Shown: positions 50,503 to 60,807, numbered from the stretch's first letter. The stretch: DNA of 64,000 nt from Marinospirillum minutulum DSM 6287 (GCF_000422325.1 NZ_AULO01000008.1:248001-312000), one strand, 5' to 3'. Numbers and translations: made by a program. Notes: generated by a model from the sequence alone, not told the origin.

Positions 50503-51423
50503 TTAGTTAGTTTGCTGCTCTGCTAAGCGCTGCTGTTTTAATAGCCGTCTTGCTTGCCACAAACCCCACATAAACAGCAACATAGCCGCCCAAATTAATG
50601 CAAAAGTAATTAAACGCTCTGGTGGGTAGTCTTCTTTAAGAATAACCACCGCAGAAATAAACTGCATGGTGGGGTTGATATACATGATAAAGCCGACAAC
50701 TGATAAATCCAATCGCTGGGCTGCTGCTGCAAAAAGTAACAAGGGTGCAGCTGTCATAATGCCAGAAGCCATTAGTAGCAGGCTTATTTGCCAAGAACTG
50801 CCATAACCAACTGGTGCTTGACTAATAAAAGCCCAGCCCAACCAAAGAAAAGCTAAAGGCAGCATCCAGAGGGTTTCTGCGGTTAAGCCATGTAAAGCAT
50901 CAACAGGGTGTTGTTTACGTACCAAACCATAAAAACCAAAGGTTAAGGCTAAAGAAAGTGGTATCCAAGGCAAGCTACCAAGACTAACCAGCTCCCAAGC
51001 CACTGCTATGCCAGCTAACCAGCCCGCTGCAGCCTGCCAAAAATGAAGTTTTTCTTTTAAGAAAATACGCGCCAGTACCAAGCTAACTAAAGGTGTTAAA
51101 AAATAGCCTAAGCTGGCTTCCATAACGCGTTGCTGACCAACTGCCCAAATAAAAATAAGCCAGTTGGTGGCAATAAGCAGGGAAGACAAGGCTAGCCAGC
51201 TTAAAGCAACCCGCTGTTTAAACAAGGCTAATAAGCCTCTACCTCGCTTGAAAAGCAAGCTTATTAATAGCGTAGCAACTAACGACCAGATGACTCGATG
51301 CACCAAAACTTCACTAGCAGTTACCGAGCTAAGCAAACTAAAAAACAGCGGAAAACAACCCCAAATCATATAGGCTGCAAGTGCTAACCCAAGACCCTGC
51401 ATAATTTTTCTCACTCGGTTCAT
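50503..51423 (-). CDS. rarD: EamA family transporter RarD
   Basis: A ten-helix drug/metabolite transporter of the RarD branch, originally linked to chloramphenicol sensitivity in Pseudomonas. The 306 residues open with LALAAYMIWGCFPLFF and EVLVHRVIWS, both typical. The ATG at 51423 fits the family's N-terminal length, although the ATG at 51402 has a slightly better upstream context. It is divergent from the MFS gene at 51516. Confidence 0.87.
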   Translation of the reverse strand: MNRVRKIMQGLGLALAAYMIWGCFPLFFSLLSSVTASEVLVHRVIWSLVATLLISLLFKRGRGLLALFKQRVALSWLALSSLLIATNWLIFIWAVGQQRVMEASLGYFLTPLVSLVLARIFLKEKLHFWQAAAGWLAGIAVAWELVSLGSLPWIPLSLALTFGFYGLVRKQHPVDALHGLTAETLWMLPLAFLWLGWAFISQAPVGYGSSWQISLLLMASGIMTAAPLLLFAAAAQRLDLSVVGFIMYINPTMQFISAVVILKEDYPPERLITFALIWAAMLLFMWGLWQARRLLKQQRLAEQQTN

Positions 51424-51515
51424 TAAATAAAACTAATAAGTCATCTAAGCTTCTTGCCTTTTAACTTAGCTGCTTTAAAGTGTAGACGCAGCAGTCTAAC
51501 AAAAAGGATAATAAC

Positions 51516-52727
51516 ATGCTCACGTCCCAACGCATTAGGGTTCTTTTGGCCGGTATTTTTAGTCAAATTTTATGTGTCGGCGTTGCTCGCTTTGCCTACA
51601 CTCCCTTACTACCCATTATGCAAGAACAAACCTGGATGGGCGATGCCGCCGGAGGTTGGTTAGCGGCTGTTAACTATCTAGGTTACATAAGTGGCGCACT
51701 TATTGCCGCTTCTATAAATGATCTCAAGCTTAAAGATACGCTTTACCGTATTGGCTTGATTTTAGCGGTAACAACTACCGCTGCCATGGCCATGACTGAA
51801 AACCTTACGCTATGGATGCTACTCCGTTATCTATCAGGTTTAGCGAGTGCTGGCTCTATGCTGATAGCTTCAGGCTTAATTTTAAACTGGCTAATTCGCC
51901 ACGATCACCGTGGCGAGCTAGGCATTCACTTTGCAGGTATTGGTTTAGGTATTGCTATAGCTGCTTTAGCGGTAGAGCTAATGATGTACCTAAGGCAAGG
52001 CTGGGCTGAACAGTGGTTGTGGTTATCCCTGCTAGGCTTAATTTTAGCTATTCCTGCTTGGTCCTGGTTGCCGCGTCCAGAAGTTGGGAACACTACTTCA
52101 AGCGGCACAACCCTAGTGGATAACCCACCGACTAACCGCTTTATGTGGTTAATGCTGGCGGCCTATTTTTGTGCTGGCTATGGCTATGTTATTACCGCCA
52201 CCTTTATTGTGGCTTTTGTAGAACGCCAACCAGAGCTTGTTGGCATGGGTCCTATGGCTTTTGTACTAGTAGGTTTGGCAGCTGCTCCAGCCGTTATGCT
52301 GTGGGATATAATTGCTAGGCACACAGGCTACCTTAATGCCTTGTTGCTTACTTTGGTGTTGCAGGTAGGTGGTATTCTCTTACCTGTTGTTTTCCCCACC
52401 CTATCCGTAGTTTTCCTTAGTGCCATGTTGTTCGGCGGTACTTTTATTGGTTCGGTTAGCTTGGTTTTAACCATGGCAGGTCGCCTCTATCCAACCAAAC
52501 CCGCCAAGTTAATGGGTAAAATGACCATTTCTTATGGCTCTGCACAGGTAATTGCACCAGCACTCACAGGTATGCTTGCCGCTAAACTAGGTAATTACGA
52601 CTTAGGCTTGTGGATAGCCGGTGGATTTGTAGTTGTTGGCCTACTGCTTGTGCTTTGGTTGAAGTTTACTGACCAAACAGCCCAGCAATTAGATGCTTCA
52701 GCCAAACTAAGCAACGCAACTAGGTAA
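51516..52727 (+). CDS. MFS transporter, YbfB/YjiJ family
   Basis: The 403 residues have twelve hydrophobic helices. The YbfB/YjiJ type is shown by the start (GIFSQILCVGVARFAYTPLL) and the following QEQTWMGDAAGGWLAAVNYLGY, both characteristic. The substrate is unknown. The start has AAAAGGA about eight bases ahead. It ends one base before the convergent stop of the GGDEF-EAL gene. Confidence 0.88.
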   Translation: MLTSQRIRVLLAGIFSQILCVGVARFAYTPLLPIMQEQTWMGDAAGGWLAAVNYLGYISGALIAASINDLKLKDTLYRIGLILAVTTTAAMAMTENLTLWMLLRYLSGLASAGSMLIASGLILNWLIRHDHRGELGIHFAGIGLGIAIAALAVELMMYLRQGWAEQWLWLSLLGLILAIPAWSWLPRPEVGNTTSSGTTLVDNPPTNRFMWLMLAAYFCAGYGYVITATFIVAFVERQPELVGMGPMAFVLVGLAAAPAVMLWDIIARHTGYLNALLLTLVLQVGGILLPVVFPTLSVVFLSAMLFGGTFIGSVSLVLTMAGRLYPTKPAKLMGKMTISYGSAQVIAPALTGMLAAKLGNYDLGLWIAGGFVVVGLLLVLWLKFTDQTAQQLDASAKLSNATR

Positions 52728-52728
52728 C

Positions 52729-55221
52729 CTATTCGCTTCTTGCCTGTAGATAGTTTACTAACTCATCTGCAGGCATAGGCTTAGCAAAATAATAGCCCTG
52801 AAACTCATCACATTTTAGCTCTGCTAACATCTGCATTTGCTGTTCTGTTTCTACACCCTCTGCCGTTACCCTTAAACCTAGGCTATGGGCTAACTGAATT
52901 ATGGCTGTTACTAGGGCGTAATCATCTGTGTCATTTTCCATATCACGCACAAAAGACTGGTCTACCTTTAATTTATCAACTGCAAAGCGTTTTAAGTAAG
53001 AGAGGTTAGAATAACCCGTACCAAAGTCATCAATAGACAACTTCACTCCTAAAGCTTTTAGTTGCTGTAGCATTTCAAGTAAATAGTGTTGGTCTTTAAG
53101 TAGTAGACTTTCTGTTAGTTCTAAATCTAGGTAATTAGGGTCTAGGCCACTCGTTTTTAATGCATTTTTAACAACAGCTACTAAATTACCTTTGCGGAAC
53201 TGTATAGCAGAAATATTCACCGACATAACAAAGGGTTCTATACCTAGCTGCTGCATTTTAACGGCCTGTACACAAGCTTGATTAAGCACCCACTCGCCTA
53301 TAGATATAATTAACCCACTATCTTCTGCTAAAGGAATAAAACGGGCAGGTGAAACAAAACCGAGTTCTGGGTGATTCCAGCGTAACAGAGCTTCAGCACC
53401 TATCATTTTAGTACCGGTATAATCGTATTGTGGCTGATAATTAAGGCTTAACTCTTGGTTATCTAAAGCTACCCTCAACTTATTAAGTAGACTAATACGT
53501 TCTTGTACCTCTACTTGCATACCCGCTTCAAAAAACTGATAGCTATTACGGCCATCGGCTTTTACTGCGTACATAGCCGAGCTTGCATTGCGAAACAGCG
53601 TTTTAAAGTCTTGGCCATCATTGGGATAAACAGAGATACCCACGGACGAGGTGGTAACCAAATCATAAGAGTCAATGTTAACCGGATGAGCTAAATGCTG
53701 CTGCAAGTTTTTTACAAAGTCAGCAAGAAAAGTTCTGCTTGGTATATCTTTAACTAATACTAAAAACTCATCACCACTGTACCGACAGAGCAAACCTTCA
53801 TTGGCAACAAGTAGTTCTAATTTTTTTGCTAACACACAAAGAAACTTATCGCCCATCTCATGGCCAAGCGAGTCGTTAACATCTTTAAAGTGGTCTAGGT
53901 CGATATAAACTAAAGCACAATTACAGGTCTTATTCTGGCAATGTTCTAAAAGCTCTTGTGCTTGCTGCATAAAGTAAGTTTTATTAGGCAGCCCTGTCAG
54001 TGGGTCGTAGTGAGCCAAATGTTCTATGTGTTCGCGGCTAACTTTTTGCTCGGTAACATCAGTCACTATAGTGCCACTACCCAATAATCGTCCTTCTGGG
54101 TCAGTAACTGGAAAGTGAATCATTTCAAAGTGATGCAGTTGATTATTAAACACTTCTTCTTCATTAGATAGAAATGGAAGACCAACTTCTTTTACCCGTC
54201 TGACATTTTCTGCCATTCTTTGCGCAAGTTTCTTAGGTAAAACTTCACAAATAGTTTTACCTAAGATACTACTTTTTGTTTTATTAACTAGGTGCTCAAA
54301 AGCTGGATTAATTAGGGTGTATTGATTATTAAGGTCTTTAACTGAAATAACAGAGGGGATATTATCTATAAAAGCTGTATTTAGTGCTTGAGATTCACGT
54401 AGTTTAGCCGTGCGTTCTGCTACTAGGCTTTCTAGGCGCTGTTCATTCTTTTTTAAATCTAAAAATAGTAGTTCATAAGGCGTTAATAAGCCTGTAACTA
54501 AAATAGCCCGATAAATTAAGTAGGTAGATATTAGTAATAAGTGATGACCAAGCTGGTTAGCAAAATCGAAGACCCCTACATATTGAGTAAAAGCAAAACT
54601 ACTTAAGGCATTACAAAAGATAGAGGCGGCTAATAGCCAGCGCACCTCTTTTTCTAGGTGTTGTTTGTCTTGTAATAGCCACAGCATACTGACCATAAAG
54701 ACCAGAATCATCACCCATTCGCTGTAGATTTTAAAAGCCGTTAAACCTTCCCCTTCAACAAAAGCATCGGGGAAGTCACCTGTAAAAATGGTGATACAAA
54801 AAAGGGAGGTTAAAATTCCAAAAACCAAGAAGTTAAAGCCTATATTAACTTTTTTACCCAAAGATAAAACGGCAATTAATATTGCTAAAGCTTCTAAAAA
54901 ACGAAAGCTTAACCATAGCTGGGTAGGTATATTAGGGTCTTCAACAGTTAATACGCCCATACCTTTATAGGTTAAGGCATGGAGTAATTCTAAAACTCCA
55001 ATAAAAGCAGCGCCTAGTGCAAAAATTAGTAGGGCGCTACTTTCAACCCAACGACGTGTATGCCAACCTAAAACAAAAATACTGCCTAAAACCACAACCC
55101 TTAATAGCTCGGCTAGGGTATGGTAAAAAAGAAAGTTAAAACTAGCTAAAAGACTTAAAGCTATAAGGGTAACTAGCAGTACACCTGCTTGACGCCAACC
55201 AAATAGAAGTTTGCGAATCAT
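52729..55221 (-). CDS. MASE3-PAS-GGDEF-EAL cyclic-di-GMP signalling protein
   Basis: An 830-residue membrane protein. Order: MASE3-type sensor with about eight helices (1-250; LFYHTLAEL and ELLHALTYKGM fit), a short coiled linker, a PAS domain (about 280-395), GGDEF (about 405-565) and EAL (about 585-830). The cyclase motif reads SGDEF near 481-485, and no clear RxxD site precedes it. The EAL domain keeps EALLRW, ELTES and DDFGTGYSNLSYL, so phosphodiesterase activity is likely; cyclase activity is uncertain. It is the third c-di-GMP-related gene in the window. Confidence 0.92.
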   Translation of the reverse strand: MIRKLLFGWRQAGVLLVTLIALSLLASFNFLFYHTLAELLRVVVLGSIFVLGWHTRRWVESSALLIFALGAAFIGVLELLHALTYKGMGVLTVEDPNIPTQLWLSFRFLEALAILIAVLSLGKKVNIGFNFLVFGILTSLFCITIFTGDFPDAFVEGEGLTAFKIYSEWVMILVFMVSMLWLLQDKQHLEKEVRWLLAASIFCNALSSFAFTQYVGVFDFANQLGHHLLLISTYLIYRAILVTGLLTPYELLFLDLKKNEQRLESLVAERTAKLRESQALNTAFIDNIPSVISVKDLNNQYTLINPAFEHLVNKTKSSILGKTICEVLPKKLAQRMAENVRRVKEVGLPFLSNEEEVFNNQLHHFEMIHFPVTDPEGRLLGSGTIVTDVTEQKVSREHIEHLAHYDPLTGLPNKTYFMQQAQELLEHCQNKTCNCALVYIDLDHFKDVNDSLGHEMGDKFLCVLAKKLELLVANEGLLCRYSGDEFLVLVKDIPSRTFLADFVKNLQQHLAHPVNIDSYDLVTTSSVGISVYPNDGQDFKTLFRNASSAMYAVKADGRNSYQFFEAGMQVEVQERISLLNKLRVALDNQELSLNYQPQYDYTGTKMIGAEALLRWNHPELGFVSPARFIPLAEDSGLIISIGEWVLNQACVQAVKMQQLGIEPFVMSVNISAIQFRKGNLVAVVKNALKTSGLDPNYLDLELTESLLLKDQHYLLEMLQQLKALGVKLSIDDFGTGYSNLSYLKRFAVDKLKVDQSFVRDMENDTDDYALVTAIIQLAHSLGLRVTAEGVETEQQMQMLAELKCDEFQGYYFAKPMPADELVNYLQARSE

Positions 55222-55239
55222 GCCCTAGCCTCGGTATTT

Positions 55240-57477
55240 TTATTTTTGCTCAACGAGTAGCTTACCACCCACACTGGTTAACAGCTCTGCAAAACCTGGA
55301 AAAGAAGTATTTACTACCGCGCAGTCTTTAATAAGGATATTACCACTAGCACGCAAACCAGCCACAGCAAAACTCATGGCAATACGGTGGTCGTGGTGGC
55401 AAATAATTTCTGCTGAACCAAACACTTCTGCTTGTTCACCTTTACCAATGATTTGAATACCATCATCTAAAACCGTGCATTCCACACCTAAATCTAGCAG
55501 ACCGTCGGCCATCACTTGAATGCGGTCTGACTCTTTAACCCTTAACTCTTCTGCACCACTTAAAGTGGTTACACCATCGGCACAAGCAGCAGCAATAAAT
55601 AGCGCTGGAAACTCATCAATGGCTAAAGGCACTTGGTCTTCTGGAATGGCAATGCCTTTTAAGGGTGCATAACGCACACGAATATCGGCTACGGGTTCAC
55701 CGCCAACTTCTCGCTGGTTAATTAGCTCTAAGTTAGCACCCATTAAACGTAAAATATTAATCACGCCATCACGCGTGGGATTAATGCCAACGTGTTCTAG
55801 GGTTAAATCGCTGCCTGGCATAATGGCTGCGGCAACCATAAAAAAGGTCGCTGAAGAAATATCCGCTGGAATATCAATTTCTGTGGCGGTTAGCTTGCCA
55901 CCACCGGTTAAGCTTGCCGTTGCACCTTCTTGGCGCACTTGATAGCCAAAGCCATTTAACATGCGTTCAGTATGGTCACGTGTTGGTGCTGGTTCGGTTA
56001 CTTGCGTTTCACCTTCTGCCCACAAACCGGCTAAGAGCAAACAAGACTTAACCTGCGCTGAAGCCATAGGCAAATCGTAGCTGATGCCTTTTAAAGGCTT
56101 ACCGCCAGTAATTTTTAACGGTGGGCGACCATTTTCTGCAGTGGCAATTTGTGCACCCATTAAACGTAAAGGGTCGGCAACACGATTCATCGGGCGTTTG
56201 CTTAAGGAGGCATCGCCAGTTAGTTCGGTGTCAAAGGGTTGTGCAGCTAACAAACCCGCTAACAAGCGCATAGTGGTGCCAGAATTACCTAAATAAAGCG
56301 GTCCTTGGGGCTTTTTCAAACCGTTCATACCCACGCCATGAATGGTAACTTGGCCGTTATGCGGGCCTTCAATTAATACGCCCATATCACGGAAAGTTTG
56401 CAGTGTAGCCAGCGCATCTTCACCTTCTAAAAAGCCTTTAACCTGGGTAACACCTTCGGCTAAAGAACCAAGCATAATGGAACGGTGTGAAATGGATTTA
56501 TCGCCCGGCACACGAATTTTGCCTTTAATGGTTTTAGCGCCTGGCTGAGTTATAAAATTAAGTGTTGTTGTTTGCATGGTTTGATAGCCCGTTTCATTCA
56601 GCAGAGCGGTAAAATAATCACGTGCCGATTTTGCCTTAGTAAAAGTACTGACAAGTGCTTCAGCATCCTGAGATTCAACAGCCGTTTTTAGCCGTTGCAC
56701 CCCTTCCAAAAATTCATCCAATGCCTCGAGAGTGGCATCACGATTGGCTAGAAAAATATCCCGCCACATAACAGGGTCGCTGGCGGCGACTCGAGTAAAA
56801 TCACGAAAACCACCGGCGGCATAACGAAAAATTTCTAAACGCTCATCTTTACGCGCCAGCGTTTCGACTAAAGAAAAAGCTAATAGATGGGGTAAATGGC
56901 TAGTACGTGCCAATACCTGATCGTGTTTAATCACGTCCATTTCGATGACTTCAGCACCACAAGCCTGCCAAAGCTGAGTTACCAAGGCTAGCGCTTCTGG
57001 GTCGTTATTAGCAGTCGGTGTTAAAATAACTTTGCGGCCTGCAAATAAATCAACCTGCGAGGCAAGTACACCGCTTTTTTCAGCGCCTGCGATAGGGTGG
57101 CCTAAAATTAAGCGAGGTGGCAATTTGTTAAAAACTTTTTTGGCGGCTTCAAGCACTACCGCTTTGGCTGAACCTACGTCAGTCACTACAGCAGTGGGTT
57201 TTAGATGGGGTTTTAAAGCCGTTAGCACAGGTTCCATAGCTAAAACTGGCACGGCTAACAGAATAAAATCAGCATCAGGCACTAACTCTGCTAAAGAGGC
57301 GCTGACTTGATCAACTACACCTAACGAAATAGCGCCTTGGCGTTCTTCATAAGCTAGATCGACACCCAAATAGGTATTGGCAAAACCAGCACGTCTAGCG
57401 GCTAGGGCAACCGATCCGCCGATTAACCCTAGTCCAACAATTAGCAGCTTATTAACGGCTTGGTTAGCTTCTAGCAC
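55240..57477 (-). CDS. aroA: Fused prephenate dehydrogenase TyrA - EPSP synthase AroA
   Basis: A bifunctional 745-residue protein. Residues 1 to about 300 form a TyrA dehydrogenase (Rossmann motif GLGLIGGSVA near 15; GHPIAGAEKSG near 125) for tyrosine synthesis. From Met at about 301 onward is AroA, 5-enolpyruvylshikimate-3-phosphate synthase (DKSISHRSIMLGSLAEG near 327, and LGNSGTTMRLLAGLL). The same fusion is known in Pseudomonas and relatives. It is last in the serC-pheA-hisC-tyrA/aroA cluster, three bases after hisC. The cmk and rpsA genes that often follow are absent. Confidence 0.95.
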   Translation of the reverse strand: MLEANQAVNKLLIVGLGLIGGSVALAARRAGFANTYLGVDLAYEERQGAISLGVVDQVSASLAELVPDADFILLAVPVLAMEPVLTALKPHLKPTAVVTDVGSAKAVVLEAAKKVFNKLPPRLILGHPIAGAEKSGVLASQVDLFAGRKVILTPTANNDPEALALVTQLWQACGAEVIEMDVIKHDQVLARTSHLPHLLAFSLVETLARKDERLEIFRYAAGGFRDFTRVAASDPVMWRDIFLANRDATLEALDEFLEGVQRLKTAVESQDAEALVSTFTKAKSARDYFTALLNETGYQTMQTTTLNFITQPGAKTIKGKIRVPGDKSISHRSIMLGSLAEGVTQVKGFLEGEDALATLQTFRDMGVLIEGPHNGQVTIHGVGMNGLKKPQGPLYLGNSGTTMRLLAGLLAAQPFDTELTGDASLSKRPMNRVADPLRLMGAQIATAENGRPPLKITGGKPLKGISYDLPMASAQVKSCLLLAGLWAEGETQVTEPAPTRDHTERMLNGFGYQVRQEGATASLTGGGKLTATEIDIPADISSATFFMVAAAIMPGSDLTLEHVGINPTRDGVINILRLMGANLELINQREVGGEPVADIRVRYAPLKGIAIPEDQVPLAIDEFPALFIAAACADGVTTLSGAEELRVKESDRIQVMADGLLDLGVECTVLDDGIQIIGKGEQAEVFGSAEIICHHDHRIAMSFAVAGLRASGNILIKDCAVVNTSFPGFAELLTSVGGKLLVEQK

Positions 57478-57480
57478 GAA

Positions 57481-58581
57481 TTAAATTACCTTACGCAGTG
57501 CATCAATAAAGCGTTGGTTTTCTTCAGGCAAGCCAATACTTACACGCAGATGTTCATTCATGCGGTAAGGACGTAGCGGGCGCACAATAATGCCTTCTTT
57601 TAACAAAGCATTATTCACCGCTTCAGCATCACCTACTTCGACACAAATAAAATTGCCCACTGATGGAATATAAGACAGACCTAGCTCACGAAAAGCGGTT
57701 TCTAACTGCAACATACCGGCTTGGTTAGTCACAATTGATTGCTGTAAATATTCATCATCATGTAATGCAGCTAAAGACGCTTCAAGAGCTAGGGAATTAA
57801 CATTAAACGGCTGGCGAATACGGTTGAGGGTTTCAGCAATGGCAACCGAAGAAACACTGTAACCCACACGTAAAGCAGCCAAACCATAGGCTTTAGAAAA
57901 AGTACGGCAAACAACAATGTTAGCAAAGTCGTTCAACAGCTTTAAGGTATCAGGGTAGGCTTGCTCATCCACGTATTCAGAATAGGCTTCATCTAAAACC
58001 ACCAGTACGTTTTCTGGTACACGCTGCATAAATTCACGCAGTTCTTTTTCTGCTAACCAAGTACCCGTTGGGTTATTAGGGTTGGCGATAAAGACTAGAC
58101 TGGTGTTTTCATCAATGGCTGCTGCCATAGCAGGCAAGTCGTGCCCCCAGTTTTTAGCCGGAACCACTTTATGCTCAGCGCCCATGGCTTGGGTAGTAAT
58201 AGGGTAAACGGCAAAGCTATATTCACTGTAAACAGCATTGCGCCCCGGTGCTAACCAGCAGCGACCAATTAAATCTAACAAGTCATTAGAGCCATTACCC
58301 AAGGTAATTTGGCGAGTGCTTAGATCAAACTTTTTAGCCAAAGCAGCTTTTAAACGGTAGCCACTGCCATCGGGGTAACGGGTTAACTCTGCTAATTCTT
58401 GCTGAATCGCCGCTAAGGCTTTTGGGCTAGGGCCCTGCGGGTTTTCGTTACTGGCAAGTTTAACTATGCTGTTGGGGTCTAGGTTTAACTCTCGGGCTAC
58501 TTCATCAACCGGCTTACCTGGCTGATAAGGCATAAGACCTTGCACACCTGCATTGGCTAGTTTAAAAAAATCGCAGCTCAT
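57481..58581 (-). CDS. hisC: Histidinol-phosphate / aromatic aminotransferase HisC
   Basis: A PLP aminotransferase of 366 residues with ASNENPQGPSPKA near the N-terminus, FIANPNNPTGT, DEAYSEY, and the PLP lysine in RTFSKAYGLAALRVGY. Placed between pheA and tyrA-aroA it is the HisC2 type, which in this context probably also transaminates phenylpyruvate and hydroxyphenylpyruvate or prephenate. That dual role is inferred from gene order. Confidence 0.94.
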   Translation of the reverse strand: MSCDFFKLANAGVQGLMPYQPGKPVDEVARELNLDPNSIVKLASNENPQGPSPKALAAIQQELAELTRYPDGSGYRLKAALAKKFDLSTRQITLGNGSNDLLDLIGRCWLAPGRNAVYSEYSFAVYPITTQAMGAEHKVVPAKNWGHDLPAMAAAIDENTSLVFIANPNNPTGTWLAEKELREFMQRVPENVLVVLDEAYSEYVDEQAYPDTLKLLNDFANIVVCRTFSKAYGLAALRVGYSVSSVAIAETLNRIRQPFNVNSLALEASLAALHDDEYLQQSIVTNQAGMLQLETAFRELGLSYIPSVGNFICVEVGDAEAVNNALLKEGIIVRPLRPYRMNEHLRVSIGLPEENQRFIDALRKVI

Positions 58582-58614
58582 TACTTTGTCTCTTTTAAGT
58601 CGATAATAGGTGTT

Positions 58615-59715
58615 TTATAAAACGCCTTTAGGGTAAGAACCAAGTACTTTCATATCAGCGGCTCCTTCGGCAATTTCTTTTAATACAGGCTGAACCCTTG
58701 GCTCATCAATATGCCCATCAAAGTCGATAAAGAACACATAATTCCAAGCTCCTGAGCGGCTAGGACGACTTTCGACTCGTGTCATATCTATATTATAGGT
58801 ATTAAATGGCTCTAGAATTTGGTGCAGCGCACCCGGCTGATTACGCATAGAAACCATGAGTGAGGTTTTATCATCGCCAGAAGCGGGTACTTTTTCACGG
58901 CCAATAATTAAAAAGCGTGTTGAATTATCAGGCGTATCTTCAATGTTTTCGGCAAGGCGTTTTAAGCCATACAACTCTGCTGCCATATCACCAGCAATCG
59001 CTGCCGAATGCCATTCACTTTTTACTTTGCGAGCGGCTTCAGCATTGGAAGGCATCGCTACCCGCTCAATACCTGGGTAATGGGCATCGAGCCATTTGCG
59101 GCATTGGGCTAAAGATGAGGTGTGCGAATAGATAGTCGAGATTTTATCGGGGCGGGTATTTTCGCCTAACAATAAATGCTGGTGAATACGCAGCACCACT
59201 TCGCCACTAATTTGTAAGCCAGAATCCATAAAGCTATCAAGCGTGTGGCTAATCACCCCTTCAGTGGAGTTTTCAATCGGCACTACACCGTAATCAACAG
59301 CACCCGCTTCCACTTCACGAAACACTTCATCAATGGCAGCAAAGGGCACACATATTGCTGAATGACCAAAATGCTTGATAGTTGCTTGCTGAGTAAAGGT
59401 ACCTTCTGGCCCTAAATAAGCCACTTTTAAGGGACGCTCTAAAGCCAAACAAGCTGACATGATTTCACGGAACAAACGGGCAATTTCTTCATTCGACAAA
59501 GGCCCTTGGTTGCGTTCCATGACCGCACGTAAAACTTGCGCTTCACGTTCGGGGCGATAAAAAACTGCATCTTTACCATCTTCTGCCACTTTAACTTGGG
59601 CAACCTGTTGTGCGCACTTGGCACGTTGGTTAATTAACTGATGGAGCTGTTGGTCTATCGCATCAATTTCTTTTCTAACTTCCGCCAAATCTGGCAGTGA
59701 TTTATCCTGAGTCAT
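58615..59715 (-). CDS. pheA: Chorismate mutase - prephenate dehydratase (P-protein)
   Basis: Makes phenylpyruvate from chorismate. The 366 residues have an AroQ chorismate mutase domain (about 8-95), a prephenate dehydratase domain (about 95-270; GPEGTFTQQA and ENSTEGVISHTLD are conserved), and a C-terminal ACT domain (about 280-360; TRVESRPS) that gives phenylalanine feedback. It lies six bases after serC, with no leader-peptide attenuator in front, so control is operon-wide or by feedback. Confidence 0.96.
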   Translation of the reverse strand: MTQDKSLPDLAEVRKEIDAIDQQLHQLINQRAKCAQQVAQVKVAEDGKDAVFYRPEREAQVLRAVMERNQGPLSNEEIARLFREIMSACLALERPLKVAYLGPEGTFTQQATIKHFGHSAICVPFAAIDEVFREVEAGAVDYGVVPIENSTEGVISHTLDSFMDSGLQISGEVVLRIHQHLLLGENTRPDKISTIYSHTSSLAQCRKWLDAHYPGIERVAMPSNAEAARKVKSEWHSAAIAGDMAAELYGLKRLAENIEDTPDNSTRFLIIGREKVPASGDDKTSLMVSMRNQPGALHQILEPFNTYNIDMTRVESRPSRSGAWNYVFFIDFDGHIDEPRVQPVLKEIAEGAADMKVLGSYPKGVL

Positions 59716-59721
59716 TCAGGC

Positions 59722-60807
59722 TTAACCTCTATTTTTAGCAAAGTCATTCATAAATTCGATAAGCGCATCCACCGCTGCTTCGGGCACGGCATTATAAATA
59801 CTGGCACGCATACCACCCACACTGCGGTGACCAGCAAGGTTTAATAAGCCCGCTTTATCGGCTTCTTCTAAGAAAAGCTTATCTAAACTAGGGTCGGCTA
59901 AACGAAAAGGTACGTTCATAATGGAACGGTTTTCTAAGGCATTAGGGTTGCTGTAAAAATCGTTACCATCTATAGCAGCATAAAGCTTGGCGGCTTTACG
60001 GCGGTTAATGGTGGCCATATTTTCCAAGCCACCTACTTCTGTTTTTAACCAATCAAAGACCAAGCCCGACAAGTACCAAGCAAAGGTGGGCGGCGTGTTG
60101 TACATAGAGGCATTTTCAGCACACACCTTATAATTAAACATGGTGGGTATTTCAGCTTTGGCTTGGTCGAGCAAATCATCACGCACTATCACTAGTGTTA
60201 AACCGGCAGGACCAATGTTCTTTTGAGCGCCAGCATAAATAAGCCCAAACTGGCTGACATCCATAGGCGTGCTAAGAATATCCGATGACATATCGCACAC
60301 TAGCGGCACATCAGTCGTTGGCACGTAATCGAACTCTAAACCGCCGATAGTTTCGTTGCTGGTGTAGTGCAAATAAGCAGCATCTTGGCTGGTTTGAATT
60401 TCAAACTGACGCGGCACACGGCTTAAACCATCTACCCTGCTACTGCTAGCCGCTAGGTGAATGGGCAAATAACGCTTGCCTTCTTGGATGGCTTTTTCGC
60501 CCCAAATACCGGTATTAATGTAGTTAGCTGTACCGCCTTTACCACCTAGATTTAAAGGCACCATAGCAAACTGGCTAGAAGCACCGCCCTGCATAAATAA
60601 CACTTTATAGTTAGCAGGAATGTTTAGCAGATCACGCAGATCAGCTTCGGCTTTTTCGGCAATGCTTACAAACTCATCGCTGCGGTGGCTCATTTCCATG
60701 ACTGACAGGCCCTTGCCCTGCCAATCGAGCATTTCGTCACGGGCTTTTTGTAATACTGCTTCAGGTAAGGCCGCTGGCCCAGCACAAAAATTGAATTTAC
60801 GGCTCAT
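59722..60807 (-). CDS. serC: Phosphoserine aminotransferase
   Basis: Transaminates 3-phosphohydroxypyruvate in serine synthesis and 3-hydroxy-4-phosphohydroxythreonine precursors in the PLP pathway downstream of PdxB. The 361 residues start with FNFCAGPAALP and have the PLP lysine in YAGAQKNIGPAGL (near 195). First gene of the cluster with pheA, hisC and tyrA-aroA. The upstream 104 bases carry no clear terminator from thiQ. Confidence 0.96.
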   Translation of the reverse strand: MSRKFNFCAGPAALPEAVLQKARDEMLDWQGKGLSVMEMSHRSDEFVSIAEKAEADLRDLLNIPANYKVLFMQGGASSQFAMVPLNLGGKGGTANYINTGIWGEKAIQEGKRYLPIHLAASSSRVDGLSRVPRQFEIQTSQDAAYLHYTSNETIGGLEFDYVPTTDVPLVCDMSSDILSTPMDVSQFGLIYAGAQKNIGPAGLTLVIVRDDLLDQAKAEIPTMFNYKVCAENASMYNTPPTFAWYLSGLVFDWLKTEVGGLENMATINRRKAAKLYAAIDGNDFYSNPNALENRSIMNVPFRLADPSLDKLFLEEADKAGLLNLAGHRSVGGMRASIYNAVPEAAVDALIEFMNDFAKNRG

